From positions 302,579 through 366,578 of the forward strand of contig NZ_JH992958.1 in assembly GCF_000315445.1 (NCBI RefSeq): DNA of 64,000 nt, read 5' to 3'. This document shows positions 8,652 through 16,080 of this stretch, piece by piece; position 1 is the stretch's first letter; the number at the start of each line of letters is the position of its first letter. Source of the stretch: Alloiococcus otitis ATCC 51267 (GTDB lineage Bacteria; Bacillota; Bacilli; Lactobacillales; Carnobacteriaceae_A). The translations under genes and the position numbers were made by a program. The notes below the pieces were generated by a model. It worked only from the letters and a program-made list of their open reading frames with translations. It was not told the origin of the DNA and did not search any database.

Positions 8652-9107
8652 TTATTCTTGGCTATCCTTTTTAAGATAGGTGAAGCAAAGAGTTGATTGT
8701 TCTAAGACAACTTGGTCATCTTGGTTGAGTGCTTGGAGGTCAAAGACGACCTTGAGTCGGTTGGGGTTCTTGCTTGAAGGTTTTAATTCACTAATTTTAG
8801 ATTTGACCCGGATGGAGTCTCCAGGTTTAACCGGTTTAACCCAGGTTAATTCAGTCTTAAAGCCAACCCAGCCATTTTCGACCCGGGTGCTGTCCAACCA
8901 TAGCCGCATGCCTAGGTTGACTGTTAAGAGGCCACTGGAAATCAACTCCCCATAAGGGCCCTCCTTAGCCAATTCTTCATCCACGTGGAAAAATTGGGGG
9001 TCGTATTTTTTTGCAAATTCGATCATTTCTTCTTTAGTTACGAGGTAGCTGTCGCTTTCAAAAGTGTCACCCAAGTTGAGGTCTTTTGCCTGGCGTTTTC
9101 CTTCCAT
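8652..9107 (-). CDS. MaoC-like hotdog dehydratase
   Basis: About 151 residues with the single-hotdog MaoC pattern: DLNLGDTFESDSYLVTKEEM at the N-terminus, then the hydratase-type motif YDPQFFHVDEELAKEGPYG, and WVKPVKPGDSIRVKSKI in the C-terminal strand region. MaoC-like enzymes hydrate enoyl-CoA or related acyl thioesters; the Asp and His of the D-P-Q-F-F-H-V-D motif are the usual catalytic pair. The substrate is unknown and no fatty-acid genes adjoin. GTG at 9110 or ATG at 9107 could start translation; AAAGGA fits both. The insertion sequence lies about 50 bases upstream and may have separated the gene from regulatory DNA. Confidence 0.85.
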   Translation of the reverse strand: MEGKRQAKDLNLGDTFESDSYLVTKEEMIEFAKKYDPQFFHVDEELAKEGPYGELISSGLLTVNLGMRLWLDSTRVENGWVGFKTELTWVKPVKPGDSIRVKSKISELKPSSKNPNRLKVVFDLQALNQDDQVVLEQSTLCFTYLKKDSQE

Positions 9108-9155
9108 CACGCATCATCCTTTCCTGTCACATAAACTTAATTATAAATAAAAGCC

Positions 9156-9179
9156 CCGGGATGTCAAAAAGCTAGGGTT
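9156..9179. repeat. Left 24-bp direct repeat flanking the IS (probable target duplication)
   Basis: The 24 bases beginning CCGGGATGTC and ending GCTAGGGTT are repeated exactly at 10366-10389. Both copies abut the imperfect terminal inverted repeats of the insertion sequence, so they are read as a target-site duplication. Confidence 0.8.
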
Positions 9180-9276
9180 TGTTAGAGTATAATACTTATG
9201 TGACACTTACCATCAAAAAAAGAGGATGCTTCTGCTATACTGAAGTTAGCACCCAACAGAAAGGAAGCATCCTCGT

Positions 9277-10218
9277 ATGGCTATTATAACAGAAGAAATG
9301 CGTTATCGCGAAAAAGTTGTAAAATATGCGATCAAACAGGGCAACAATGCCCAAGCAGCCCGCCGTTACCACACCAACCGGATGCAGGTCAAACGGTGGC
9401 GTGACCGTTATGATGGCACGGTCGAAAGTCTGCGAAACCAGTCCACTCGGCCCCATAGCCATCCTCGTCAGCACCAAAAAGAGGAGCTGACCTTGATTAA
9501 AAAAGTTTATCAACGCTATGGCCATGAAGGGCTTGCCCAGGTTTACGTTGAATGTCAGAAAAGGGGCTATCGTCGGTCCTATGGCAGTATGAGTAAGCAG
9601 ATTAGAGACCGCAAATGGGGGATGTCGGAAGAAGCTGTCCCCAAACGCTATCCCAAATCAAAATGGCAACCGGACCCGGTGTCTTATCCCGGTGAAAAAG
9701 TCCAAATTGATATCAAATACGTCCCTCATGAATGCATTCAGTTTGAGAGTTATGACCGTCGTTACTACCAAATCACGGCCATTGATGAGTTCTCTCGCAA
9801 ACGACACAGTACCATCGTCGACGAAAAAAGTGTCACGCATACGGCCCAATTTCTGCTTGATTTACAAGACCAGCTGGGCTTTCAAATTCAGATGGTTCAA
9901 ACTGATAAAGGGGCTGAGTTTGTTAACGATCCCGATAAAACAACGAAAAAGACCTTGTTTGAACAACGCTTAAAAGAGCTTGGCATTCAGTACCGAACCA
10001 CCCGGCCCTACTCCCCTTGGCAAAACGGAAAGGTCGAAAGAAGCCACCGGGAAGATCAAGTTCGTTTTTATAGTAAGCGCGTTTTTACATCGGAAGCGGA
10101 TATGAAGAAGCAACACCAGCGGTATATGAGTCGCCATAATAACATTGTCCGAAAAGTCCTCAATTTTCGAAGTCCTAATCAAGTGGTCGATCAGTATAGG
10201 GCAGAAGTCGCTTCTTAG
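9277..10218 (+). CDS. DDE transposase (IS481/IS1202-like)
   Basis: A protein of 313 residues. The N-terminus carries a helix-turn-helix (NNAQAARRYHTNRMQVKRW), followed by a homeodomain-like region and an rve integrase core. The acidic triad is readable as D in VQIDIKYV (about 145), D in VQTDKGAEF (about 210) and E in NGKVERSHRED (about 254), with the typical YSPWQNGK block before the Glu. It cuts and joins the ends of the surrounding element. AGGAAGC lies upstream of the ATG, and a TATAAT hexamer inside the left end may be part of its promoter. No frameshift or stop interrupts it. Confidence 0.93.
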   Translation: MAIITEEMRYREKVVKYAIKQGNNAQAARRYHTNRMQVKRWRDRYDGTVESLRNQSTRPHSHPRQHQKEELTLIKKVYQRYGHEGLAQVYVECQKRGYRRSYGSMSKQIRDRKWGMSEEAVPKRYPKSKWQPDPVSYPGEKVQIDIKYVPHECIQFESYDRRYYQITAIDEFSRKRHSTIVDEKSVTHTAQFLLDLQDQLGFQIQMVQTDKGAEFVNDPDKTTKKTLFEQRLKELGIQYRTTRPYSPWQNGKVERSHREDQVRFYSKRVFTSEADMKKQHQRYMSRHNNIVRKVLNFRSPNQVVDQYRAEVAS

Positions 10219-10246
10219 CCTTCATCAGTTTACATTTTTTCTTCTC

Positions 10247-10282
10247 CCGGTCAAGGACCGCTACGCTTTCCTCCTTGACCGG
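10247..10282 (+). other. Stem-loop near the right end of the IS
   Basis: CCGGTCAAGGA (10247-10257) pairs perfectly with TCCTTGACCGG (10272-10282) across a 14-base loop, just after the transposase stop. There is no proper U tract, so it may be a transposition-related or insulating structure rather than a terminator. Confidence 0.6.
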
Positions 10283-10365
10283 CAGGGCGAAAAAATGAGT
10301 TGGTTGTTTAGGCTAACAAGCGTTATTCCTAGAAGCGGGTGTCACATATGTTTGATTACTCTAGA

Positions 10366-10389
10366 CCGGGATGTCAAAAAGCTAGGGTT
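10366..10389. repeat. Right 24-bp direct repeat flanking the IS
   Basis: Exact second copy of the 24 bases at 9156-9179, directly outside the right inverted repeat. Confidence 0.8.
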
Positions 10390-10525
10390 AAGCTTGTGTA
10401 AAGTTTTTTAGACTGGGCTTGGCTGGGCAAAAGTCTTGATGAGGCATATCTTTTAAAGGTCGGCCAGGCTTTTAGTATAATGAGAAAGTAAGCTATGACG
10501 ACCAGATTATTAGGAGGCTGATAAG

Positions 10526-11311
10526 ATGTCTGACTATCAAATCCCAAAAGTTTGGGAATGGAATGAAGAAAATCCTGATCTTTCCGGTAACCGCCCGACA
10601 GCCGGTCCCCGCTTTGACCAAGACTTGCCGGTCGGAGATGCTCCCTTGCAAGTTTATTCCTTGGGGACACCAAATGGGAAGAAAATTTCCATTATCTTAG
10701 AAGAGTTGAAAGAATTAGGTAAGGATATTGACTATGACTTGTATAAGATTGATATTACCAAGGGGGACCAGTTTGGGTCTGACTTTGTCAAGCTCAACCC
10801 TAACTCTAAGATACCGGCTATGGTGGATCAGAGTCTTGACCCTAACCTGAAATTATTTGAATCCGGGTCGATCCTTCAGTATTTAGCTCAGAAATATGGC
10901 CACTTCCTACCAGAGGAAATCCATCAAAAAACAGAGACACTCAACTGGCTCTACTGGCAAATCGGGGCGGCCCCTTATGTGGGTGGCGGGTTCGGCCACT
11001 TCTTTGCCCACATTTCCCAAGCCATGGAATACCCAATTGACCGCTTTACCAAGGAGACCAAACGGCAGTTAGACCTCTTGGATAAGGTCTTAGCTGACCG
11101 ACCCTTTATTGCTGGTGACCAGTACACGATAGCTGATATCGCAATTTGGCCGTGGTATGGGGAACTGGTCTTGGGCAACTTATATAAGCGGTCAGACGAA
11201 TTCCTTAACGTAACAGAGTACACTCACTTAAGAAATTGGGCAAAAAAAATTGCTGACCGGCCTGGTGTCAAAAAAGGTCTAACGGTTGACTACCAGTCCA
11301 TTAAAGAATAA
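10526..11311 (+). CDS. yghU: Glutathione S-transferase family protein, YghU-like
   Basis: A protein of 261 residues with a long N-terminal extension (VWEWNEENP...NRPTAGPRFDQDLPVG), then a thioredoxin-like GST domain (QVYSLGTPNGKKISIILEEL; the cis-Pro region NSKIPAMVD; the glutathione-binding FESGSILQYL) and a C-terminal helical domain (FIAGDQYTIADIAIWPWYG). The TPNGKK stretch and the long N-terminus are typical of YghU/YfcG-type disulfide-bond reductases, which use glutathione or similar thiols. A TATAAT hexamer at 10476-10481 and GGAGG before the ATG support expression. The IS lies just upstream, and a terminator follows. Confidence 0.88.
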   Translation: MSDYQIPKVWEWNEENPDLSGNRPTAGPRFDQDLPVGDAPLQVYSLGTPNGKKISIILEELKELGKDIDYDLYKIDITKGDQFGSDFVKLNPNSKIPAMVDQSLDPNLKLFESGSILQYLAQKYGHFLPEEIHQKTETLNWLYWQIGAAPYVGGGFGHFFAHISQAMEYPIDRFTKETKRQLDLLDKVLADRPFIAGDQYTIADIAIWPWYGELVLGNLYKRSDEFLNVTEYTHLRNWAKKIADRPGVKKGLTVDYQSIKE

Positions 11312-11316
11312 AAGTT

Positions 11317-11350
11317 AAAAAAGCTCCCAGCCTCTGGTTGGGAGCTTTTG
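11317..11350. terminator. Terminator between GST and the dehydrogenase (convergent genes)
   Basis: GCTCCCAgcc pairs with ggtTGGGAGC and is followed by TTTTG; A-rich bases precede it. Its position between convergent genes suggests bidirectional use. Confidence 0.85.
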
Positions 11351-11367
11351 ACTTTGGAGGGTCTTGG

Positions 11368-12420
11368 TTATTCTTCTCCGCTCAATTGAACGAGGATTTT
11401 AGCCTGGCTCTTGTCATTTTGTAACTGTTCAAAACCATCTTTCACAATATTGTCTAATTCGATTTGATCGGTAATTAAAGGCCATGGGTCCAGTTGACCG
11501 CTCTCAATCATATTGATGGTTAATTCAAAGATATCGTCTTCATAGCCCAAGCTAGTTGAAATGTGGACACCGGAAATGGTCAACCACATTGGGTTAAATT
11601 CGATGCCGGTTTCGTAAATAGAGACTACATTGACCATTCCTCGCGGTCGAGTAGCTCGGATGGCTTGCTTGAAGACGACATCCACCCCTGCCACTTCAAA
11701 GGTTCGGTCGACACCATAAGGATAGTATTGTTTGATGTATTCAACCGGGTCTTGGTTTCCGGAATTGATAGTGTGGGTGGCTCCGAGTTCTTTGGCTTTT
11801 TCTAAACGTTTGTCAGATAGGTCAAAGGCAAAGATTTCGCGCGCACCTGCAACCCGGGCTGCCATAATGAGGGCTAGACCGATTGGGCCGACACCAAAGA
11901 TTGCGACTGATTCCCCAAACTGCAATTCACTTTCCCGGATGGCCTGCATAGCAACTGCAATCGGCTCTACTAGGGCACCGAGTTTTAAGTTGGTATCCTT
12001 GTTTAACTTGTAAGCATGTTTGGCATCAAAGACAGCGTATTCGGCAAAGCCCCCATCTTGAGCTAGCCCAATGGTCGACCCGCCTTGGTACATGTCAATT
12101 AGGCCACCACCATGCTTACCACTTAAAATCATCGGGTTAACCGCAATCTTGTCGCCAACTTCGATATCCTGAACGTCAGGTCCCACTTCTTCGACAATAC
12201 CAGAGAACTCGTGGCCCATGGTAATGGGTTTGACTTGGCCAGTTAAAGGGTCTGGTTTGTCACCAGGGATGTTCAAGGGACCTGCATTGTACTCATGCAA
12301 GTCACTGCCACAAATACCAGCCCAGGCTACTTTCAATAAGACATCATTTGGGCCGACTGACGCCCGGTCCACCTCTTCCACCCGAATGTCTTTTGCGTTA
12401 TAGAATCTTGCTGCTTTCAT
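11368..12420 (-). CDS. Zinc-dependent 2,3-butanediol dehydrogenase family protein
   Basis: A protein of 350 residues of the medium-chain zinc dehydrogenase type. Catalytic zinc ligands are visible in GICGSDLHEY (Cys about 37) and MGHEFSG (His-Glu about 69-70), with the third ligand region in LVEPIAVAMQA. The Rossmann fold has IFGVGPIGLA and a DLSDKRLEKAKELGA block that favours NAD. The substrate loop with SGKHGGGLIDMYQGGS resembles (R,R)-butanediol dehydrogenases, which interconvert acetoin and 2,3-butanediol and recycle NADH during fermentation. Upstream, a promoter overlaps a cre-like site, so catabolite control by CcpA is likely. Other secondary alcohols remain possible substrates. Confidence 0.85.
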   Translation of the reverse strand: MKAARFYNAKDIRVEEVDRASVGPNDVLLKVAWAGICGSDLHEYNAGPLNIPGDKPDPLTGQVKPITMGHEFSGIVEEVGPDVQDIEVGDKIAVNPMILSGKHGGGLIDMYQGGSTIGLAQDGGFAEYAVFDAKHAYKLNKDTNLKLGALVEPIAVAMQAIRESELQFGESVAIFGVGPIGLALIMAARVAGAREIFAFDLSDKRLEKAKELGATHTINSGNQDPVEYIKQYYPYGVDRTFEVAGVDVVFKQAIRATRPRGMVNVVSIYETGIEFNPMWLTISGVHISTSLGYEDDIFELTINMIESGQLDPWPLITDQIELDNIVKDGFEQLQNDKSQAKILVQLSGEE

Positions 12421-12450
12421 GAAAGCCCTTCTTTCTATTAAAAAAAATTA

Positions 12451-12464
12451 TATCAACGCTTACA
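12451..12464 (-). promoter_or_regulatory. cre-like CcpA operator upstream of the dehydrogenase
   Basis: On the minus strand TGTAAGCGTTGATA matches the cre consensus (TGWNANCGNTNWCA) except at one position. It covers the expected transcription start. A weaker cre-like TGTAAGCATTTCACA overlaps the -35 at 12482-12496. Confidence 0.65.
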
Positions 12465-12468
12465 TCCT

Positions 12469-12497
12469 ATTATAGACTACTTGTAAGCATTTCACAA
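12469..12497 (-). promoter_or_regulatory. Promoter of the butanediol dehydrogenase gene
   Basis: On the minus strand TTGTGA (-35) and TATAAT (-10) are 17 bases apart, directly upstream of the cre-like site. Confidence 0.75.
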
Positions 12498-12626
12498 AAG
12501 GAAATAAGGAATGTAAAAAGAATTTACATTAATTTAAAGGGCTTGGCCTGCTTTCGTTTTGGCTAAAATAAAGAGTGGCTGAACATGACCTTTGATTTGA
12601 GAAAGACTTGACCTTGGTATAAAAAT

Positions 12627-12660
12627 AAAAAAAGACAGGTGCAACTCGCACCCGTCTTTT
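12627..12660 (-). terminator. Terminator of the YuiF-type transporter gene
   Basis: AAAAGACaGGTGC pairs with GCACCcGTCTTTT across a short loop. It lies just past the transporter stop codon, with U-rich sequence on the minus strand. Confidence 0.85.
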
Positions 12661-12674
12661 GTTTCCTTTATTGA

Positions 12675-13973
12675 TTATAAGATACTGGCACCGACCAGTC
12701 CAAAAAGAATCAAGGCGGTATTGTAGTGGAGGAAGGTTGGAATAACGGTATCTTGGATGTGGTCGTGCTGGCCGTCGACATTTAAGCCGGCAGTGGGTCC
12801 CAGGGTGGAATCAGATGCTGGGGAACCGGCATCCCCTAAAGCAGCGGCTGTCCCCACCAAGAGGATGGTAGCTGGGCCGCTGAAGCCTAGCTCTAGGGCT
12901 AGGGGGACATAGATAGCTGCAATAATGGGGATGGTCCCAAAAGAAGTCCCAATCCCTAAGGTGATAAAGAGACCAACCAAGATCATGCCCACTGCTGCCA
13001 GGAAGGGGGTGTTGCCTACCAAGTCGACAATGCTTGCCACCAGGTCTTCAATCCCCCCACTTTGCCGGATGACTTCACCGTAACCAGCTGCCACTAGCAT
13101 GACAAAGGCAATATAGCCCATCATCCCGATTCCCCGGTCTAACATCTTGTCAATACTGGACCAAGTGACCACCTTGGTCAACAGCATCAGGCCAATGCCG
13201 ACAATAGCTCCTAGGGCCAAGGACCCAATCGTGAGCTGGATGGCCAAAGCAGACACAGCAGCAATTAGAGCCATTAAGTGACTAGAGGTAAAGGATAAGT
13301 CCGCCTCATCCTGGTCCAGGTCAACTTGGTCCATGTCGTAGTCCCGATCTTTGCGGTAGGAGATAAAGACAGCGACCAAGAAGCCAACTAACATGGCCAG
13401 ACCTGGGATCCACATCACTTGCCAGATGTTATTTAAATCAACCGGTAAGCCACTAGCAGACATTTCGTCCCGCAAGATGCCGTGGAAGATGAGCCCGTAA
13501 CCAGCCGGGATGGACAAGTAAGGTGCCTTGAGGCCAAAGGTTAAGGCAGAAGCCACAGCCCGGCGGTCGATTTTAATCTTGTTCATCAAGGGGATGAGGG
13601 GCGGAATAAGGATGGGAATAAAAGCAATGTGGACGGGAATCAAGTTTTGCGAGAATATACTGACAAGGCCGATGAGGAGGACCAGGACCTTACCGTTATT
13701 CTTAATGACCTTGGCAAGCTTCTGGGCCAGGACCTTGTCTAGGCCAGTTTGGCTAATGGTGGCAGCCAGGGCACCAAGGAGGATATAGTTTAAGGCCGTC
13801 TCCGCATTTCCGCCCATGCCAGAGACTAAGACCTCCATGACTTGGCCGAGGGGGATGCCAGCCAAAAAGCCAGCCACTAAGGCCCCGATGATTAGACTAA
13901 TTAAGACGTTGAGCTTGGCCAAAGACAGGACCAAGACAACCACAACGGATAAAAAGACAGGATTTGTTAACAT
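12675..13973 (-). CDS. NhaC/YuiF-type transporter, predicted histidine permease
   Basis: A membrane protein of about 432 residues with some 12 predicted spans, belonging to the Na+/H+ antiporter family (NhaC/YuiF branch). Telling segments are SQNLIPVHIAFIPILIPPLI, TFGLKAPYLSIPAGYGLIFH and GIGTSFGTIPIIAAIY, plus a GDAGSPASDSTLGPT loop near the C-terminus. Two ATGs six bases apart are possible; AAAGGAG fits the inner one (13973) better. The leader carries a T-box whose specifier reads CAC (His). YuiF homologues have been predicted as histidine transporters on the same kind of evidence, so histidine uptake is the preferred reading over plain Na+/H+ exchange. Confidence 0.8.
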   Translation of the reverse strand: MLTNPVFLSVVVVLVLSLAKLNVLISLIIGALVAGFLAGIPLGQVMEVLVSGMGGNAETALNYILLGALAATISQTGLDKVLAQKLAKVIKNNGKVLVLLIGLVSIFSQNLIPVHIAFIPILIPPLIPLMNKIKIDRRAVASALTFGLKAPYLSIPAGYGLIFHGILRDEMSASGLPVDLNNIWQVMWIPGLAMLVGFLVAVFISYRKDRDYDMDQVDLDQDEADLSFTSSHLMALIAAVSALAIQLTIGSLALGAIVGIGLMLLTKVVTWSSIDKMLDRGIGMMGYIAFVMLVAAGYGEVIRQSGGIEDLVASIVDLVGNTPFLAAVGMILVGLFITLGIGTSFGTIPIIAAIYVPLALELGFSGPATILLVGTAAALGDAGSPASDSTLGPTAGLNVDGQHDHIQDTVIPTFLHYNTALILFGLVGASIL

Positions 13974-14110
13974 AGTCATGCTCCTTTTGTATTGAAGTTA
14001 AATGGCTAGCGACTAACTTGGTCCAATGATGGTAGATCTTTCGTCTTTCAATGAAGTAAAGCCAAATGTTTTTCACCTGTCTCATCCTTTCTATTCCTGC
14101 CTGTAAAAGT

Positions 14111-14345
14111 TGATAAAAAAGACGCCCTTTTCAGAAAAAGGACGTCTAACCGTGGTTCCACCTTTATTTCCTCTCCTTTCGCAAGGGGGAGGCTCAGTGT
14201 GTCTGAACACAGTGGTAACGTAACTAACGGTATAATTTTTTTATACAACTCATGGGTGTGTATCTATATTTATTGGTTCAGCTTCCACCACATGCTGACT
14301 CTCTAAGCCAATAAAAATAGCTTGGTCCAATCGACGCTTTGATTT
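14111..14345 (-). ncRNA. T-box leader, histidine specifier
   Basis: Read on the minus strand, the leader has a stem I hairpin with AGAGAGTCAGC...GCTGA, a specifier region GATA-CAC-ACCCAT-GAG, the T-box core GGTGGAACCACGG (about 14148-14162) and a terminator hairpin GACGTCCTTTT/AAAAGGGCGTC with a U tract. In the methionine and cysteine T-boxes of this window the specifier codon also lies six bases before GA(G/A/C), which supports reading CAC (His). Uncharged tRNA-His would allow expression of the transporter at 12675-13973. Confidence 0.85.
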
Positions 14346-14355
14346 ATTAAGTAAG

Positions 14356-14383
14356 ATTATACAGGAAAATAATATTATTGCAA
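14356..14383 (-). promoter_or_regulatory. Promoter of the histidine T-box leader
   Basis: On the minus strand TTGCAA (-35) and TATAAT (-10) are 16 bases apart, just upstream of the T-box leader. Confidence 0.7.
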
Positions 14384-14449
14384 GAATAATATGAGAGGAA
14401 TTTTACCTTGACTTGGTACAGCCATTACCAGGCCAAGAACCCGATAATC

Positions 14450-15016
14450 TTAGCGGAAGTTGGGTCGAAAGAGTCGCTGGGAAGACTTGAATAAAAAGCC
14501 GATGACGAGGATAACAGCCAAAGCGGTGGCTAGTCCACTTGCCCCGTTAAAGACAGCGGAGAAGACCACTTCATTCCAACCCTCTGGTGCAAATTCGCCC
14601 CAGTAGATAACACCGGCTACAAAGTGCCAGAAGTAGCGGAGGACCATGGCAAAGAGGGTAGCGACCGAAATAATCTGGATCCCTCTTTTATCAGAGTCTT
14701 GGGCCAAGGCCTTCTTCAATGGGCCAGCAAATACCCCAGCAAAGCCCATACAGAAGTAGGGAATGGTGTATTCGATCATGCCTTGGGTAAAGGTCAGCCA
14801 CTGGACGTCTCCGATAGCGATTTTAAAAATACCGTAGGCTAGGCTAACGATGACCCCTTTTTTCCAGCCATGGCGGAGGGCGAATAAGATGATCGGGATA
14901 GAAGAAATGTCCACAGAGAATGAGGACCCAATACCAGTTGGGATAAAAGACAGGATCTGGGCGACCGCGATCATCAAGGCCCCTTCCACAAAGGTCCGGG
15001 TAGCATTATTTTCCAC
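14450..15016 (-). CDS. thiT: ThiT, thiamine-specific S component of an ECF transporter
   Basis: A membrane protein of 188 residues with six predicted spans. It contains IPTGIGSSFSVDISSIPIIL, ALRHGWKKG, QWLTFTQGMIEYTIPYF and RYFWHFVAGVIYWGEFAPEG, all close to known ThiT proteins; the Glu of IEYT and the His and Tyr of the WHFVAGVIYW segment line the thiamine site in that family. It binds thiamine and works with the shared EcfA/A'/T module, not present here. The frame stays open into the leader, but GTG at 15014-15016 is preceded by AAAGGAG and gives the right length. A TPP riboswitch directly upstream confirms the substrate. Confidence 0.93.
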   Translation of the reverse strand: MENNATRTFVEGALMIAVAQILSFIPTGIGSSFSVDISSIPIILFALRHGWKKGVIVSLAYGIFKIAIGDVQWLTFTQGMIEYTIPYFCMGFAGVFAGPLKKALAQDSDKRGIQIISVATLFAMVLRYFWHFVAGVIYWGEFAPEGWNEVVFSAVFNGASGLATALAVILVIGFLFKSSQRLFRPNFR

Positions 15017-15044
15017 AAAAAAACTCCTTTCTTGAGCAAAGGAG
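15017..15044 (-). terminator. Terminator hairpin that contains the thiT ribosome binding site
   Basis: On the minus strand CTCCTTT (15038-15044) pairs with AAAGGAG (15024-15030) and is followed by seven U and then the GTG start of thiT. The 3' arm is the Shine-Dalgarno sequence itself, so forming the hairpin should both end transcription and hide the ribosome binding site. Confidence 0.8.
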
Positions 15045-15100
15045 CTAGTGAGATGGCCTTTCAAGATAAGGGCAGGCAAAATAAGCATGCCAAAAAGGCC

Positions 15101-15182
15101 TTGCTTTCCCTCCGCACATACGAATGTGACAGGTTCAAAGGGTCTGGTCTTAACCACTCTCAGCTCTCTAGCTCCCCTAGCA
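15101..15182 (-). ncRNA. TPP riboswitch (THI element)
   Basis: On the minus strand the conserved THI-box blocks appear in order: TAGGGGAGC, GCTGAGAGTGG, GACCCTTTGAACCTG and GCGGAGGGAAAGCAA. The outer stem pairs TTGCT with AGCAA. It controls thiT through the hairpin at 15017-15044: bound TPP should favour that hairpin. Confidence 0.95.
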
Positions 15183-15199
15183 ATATCGTTTATATGTTT

Positions 15200-15228
15200 A
15201 TCCTATCAGAAAGTCGGCCAGTAAACAA
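15200..15228 (-). promoter_or_regulatory. Promoter of the thiT riboswitch transcript
   Basis: On the minus strand TTGTTT (-35) and TAGGAT (-10) are 17 bases apart, ending about 18 bases before the riboswitch. Confidence 0.6.
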
Positions 15229-15284
15229 TAAGAATTTAAGTTTGATTTGGTCATGGTGGGGCTAGTGGCGACCAGGGCAAGACC

Positions 15285-16061
15285 TTAACCTGATTTTTGA
15301 GTAGTTTGATACAAGGTGAAAAGGATGATTGACCAGACGACGGTTGGACCTAAGATTGTGAAAAACTGTGAGCTGGTATTTGACAAATAGCTAGCCCAGG
15401 ACACTTGTCCGACGGGGTTGACCGGGTCTAAAAGGGGGCAAAAAATATGAAAAAAGATTAAGACCAAAAGCCCGGCCAGGCTGAGAAAAAGATTAACAGA
15501 ATCTTGTCCTGTTAGTAAAGACTGTAGGTTATGGAGGATGGACAAGATAGAGATTCCAAACGTTACAGATAAAAATACCAGGACCATCTCAAAAGTTTGT
15601 AATGGGCCAACCCAATGAAAGAATTGACCTGCCCTAGCCGGCGGAAAAAAGTAGCTACCCATTACTAATGCTAGTAGCAGGATGATAGCAAGCGAAATAA
15701 TAGTTGATACCACTTGGCTAAGGAGGAAAGCAGATAAACCCTTTAAGCGAGATTCTATCTTGGTTAAAAGGATGGCAGAAAGGGAAGGATCGCTTCCTGG
15801 AATTGACCAGTTAAAAGTTAGAAGCAAAAAAAGAAGGATGAAAAAGAAGAGGCCACTGGCTAGTCGGTTGTCGCCAACAGCTCCCCCTGTACTATATAAA
15901 AGCCAATCCATTAAGTTTGCTTCTCGGTCGAATAGTTGGAGATAATTTTGAAAGCTAATGAGCCGGAAAGCTAGAAATAAAAGGAGGGCTAGGCAGAACA
16001 GGGCCAGGCGTTTTAAGCTGAAAGTTATTTTTAAGTGGGCGATGACGATTCTTCCGAGCAT
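15285..16061 (-). CDS. ABC transporter membrane protein (last gene of a four-gene operon)
   Basis: About 258 residues with six predicted hydrophobic segments (for example LALFCLALLLFLAFRLI, GLFFFILLFLLLTF and IISLAIILLLALVMGSYFF) and few charged loops, in line with ABC-2 type permeases. The frame opens at 16091, but the ATG at 16061 is preceded by GAAAGGA and clears the stop of the upstream gene by 19 bases, so I chose it. It follows an ATPase and two other membrane proteins on the same strand. No substrate can be assigned. The bases are visibly AT-rich compared with the flanking housekeeping genes. Confidence 0.75.
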   Translation of the reverse strand: MLGRIVIAHLKITFSLKRLALFCLALLLFLAFRLISFQNYLQLFDREANLMDWLLYSTGGAVGDNRLASGLFFFILLFLLLTFNWSIPGSDPSLSAILLTKIESRLKGLSAFLLSQVVSTIISLAIILLLALVMGSYFFPPARAGQFFHWVGPLQTFEMVLVFLSVTFGISILSILHNLQSLLTGQDSVNLFLSLAGLLVLIFFHIFCPLLDPVNPVGQVSWASYLSNTSSQFFTILGPTVVWSIILFTLYQTTQKSG

Positions 16062-16080
16062 AGACTTGGTCCTTTCAATT

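Larger units (their letters stand above)
9180..10365 (+). mobile_element. IS481/IS1202-like insertion sequence
   Basis: An element of about 1.19 kb with one transposase gene. Its ends are imperfect inverted repeats of about 27 bases: the inner part TATGTGACAC is identical at both ends, and an outer TAGAGTA block matches with a one-base shift. The 24-bp direct repeats sit immediately outside. The transposase points to the IS481/IS1202 group. Duplications of 24-29 bp are known for IS1202-type elements, whereas classical IS481 elements make shorter ones. The exact outer boundary is uncertain by one or two bases. The element looks complete and potentially active. Confidence 0.8.
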
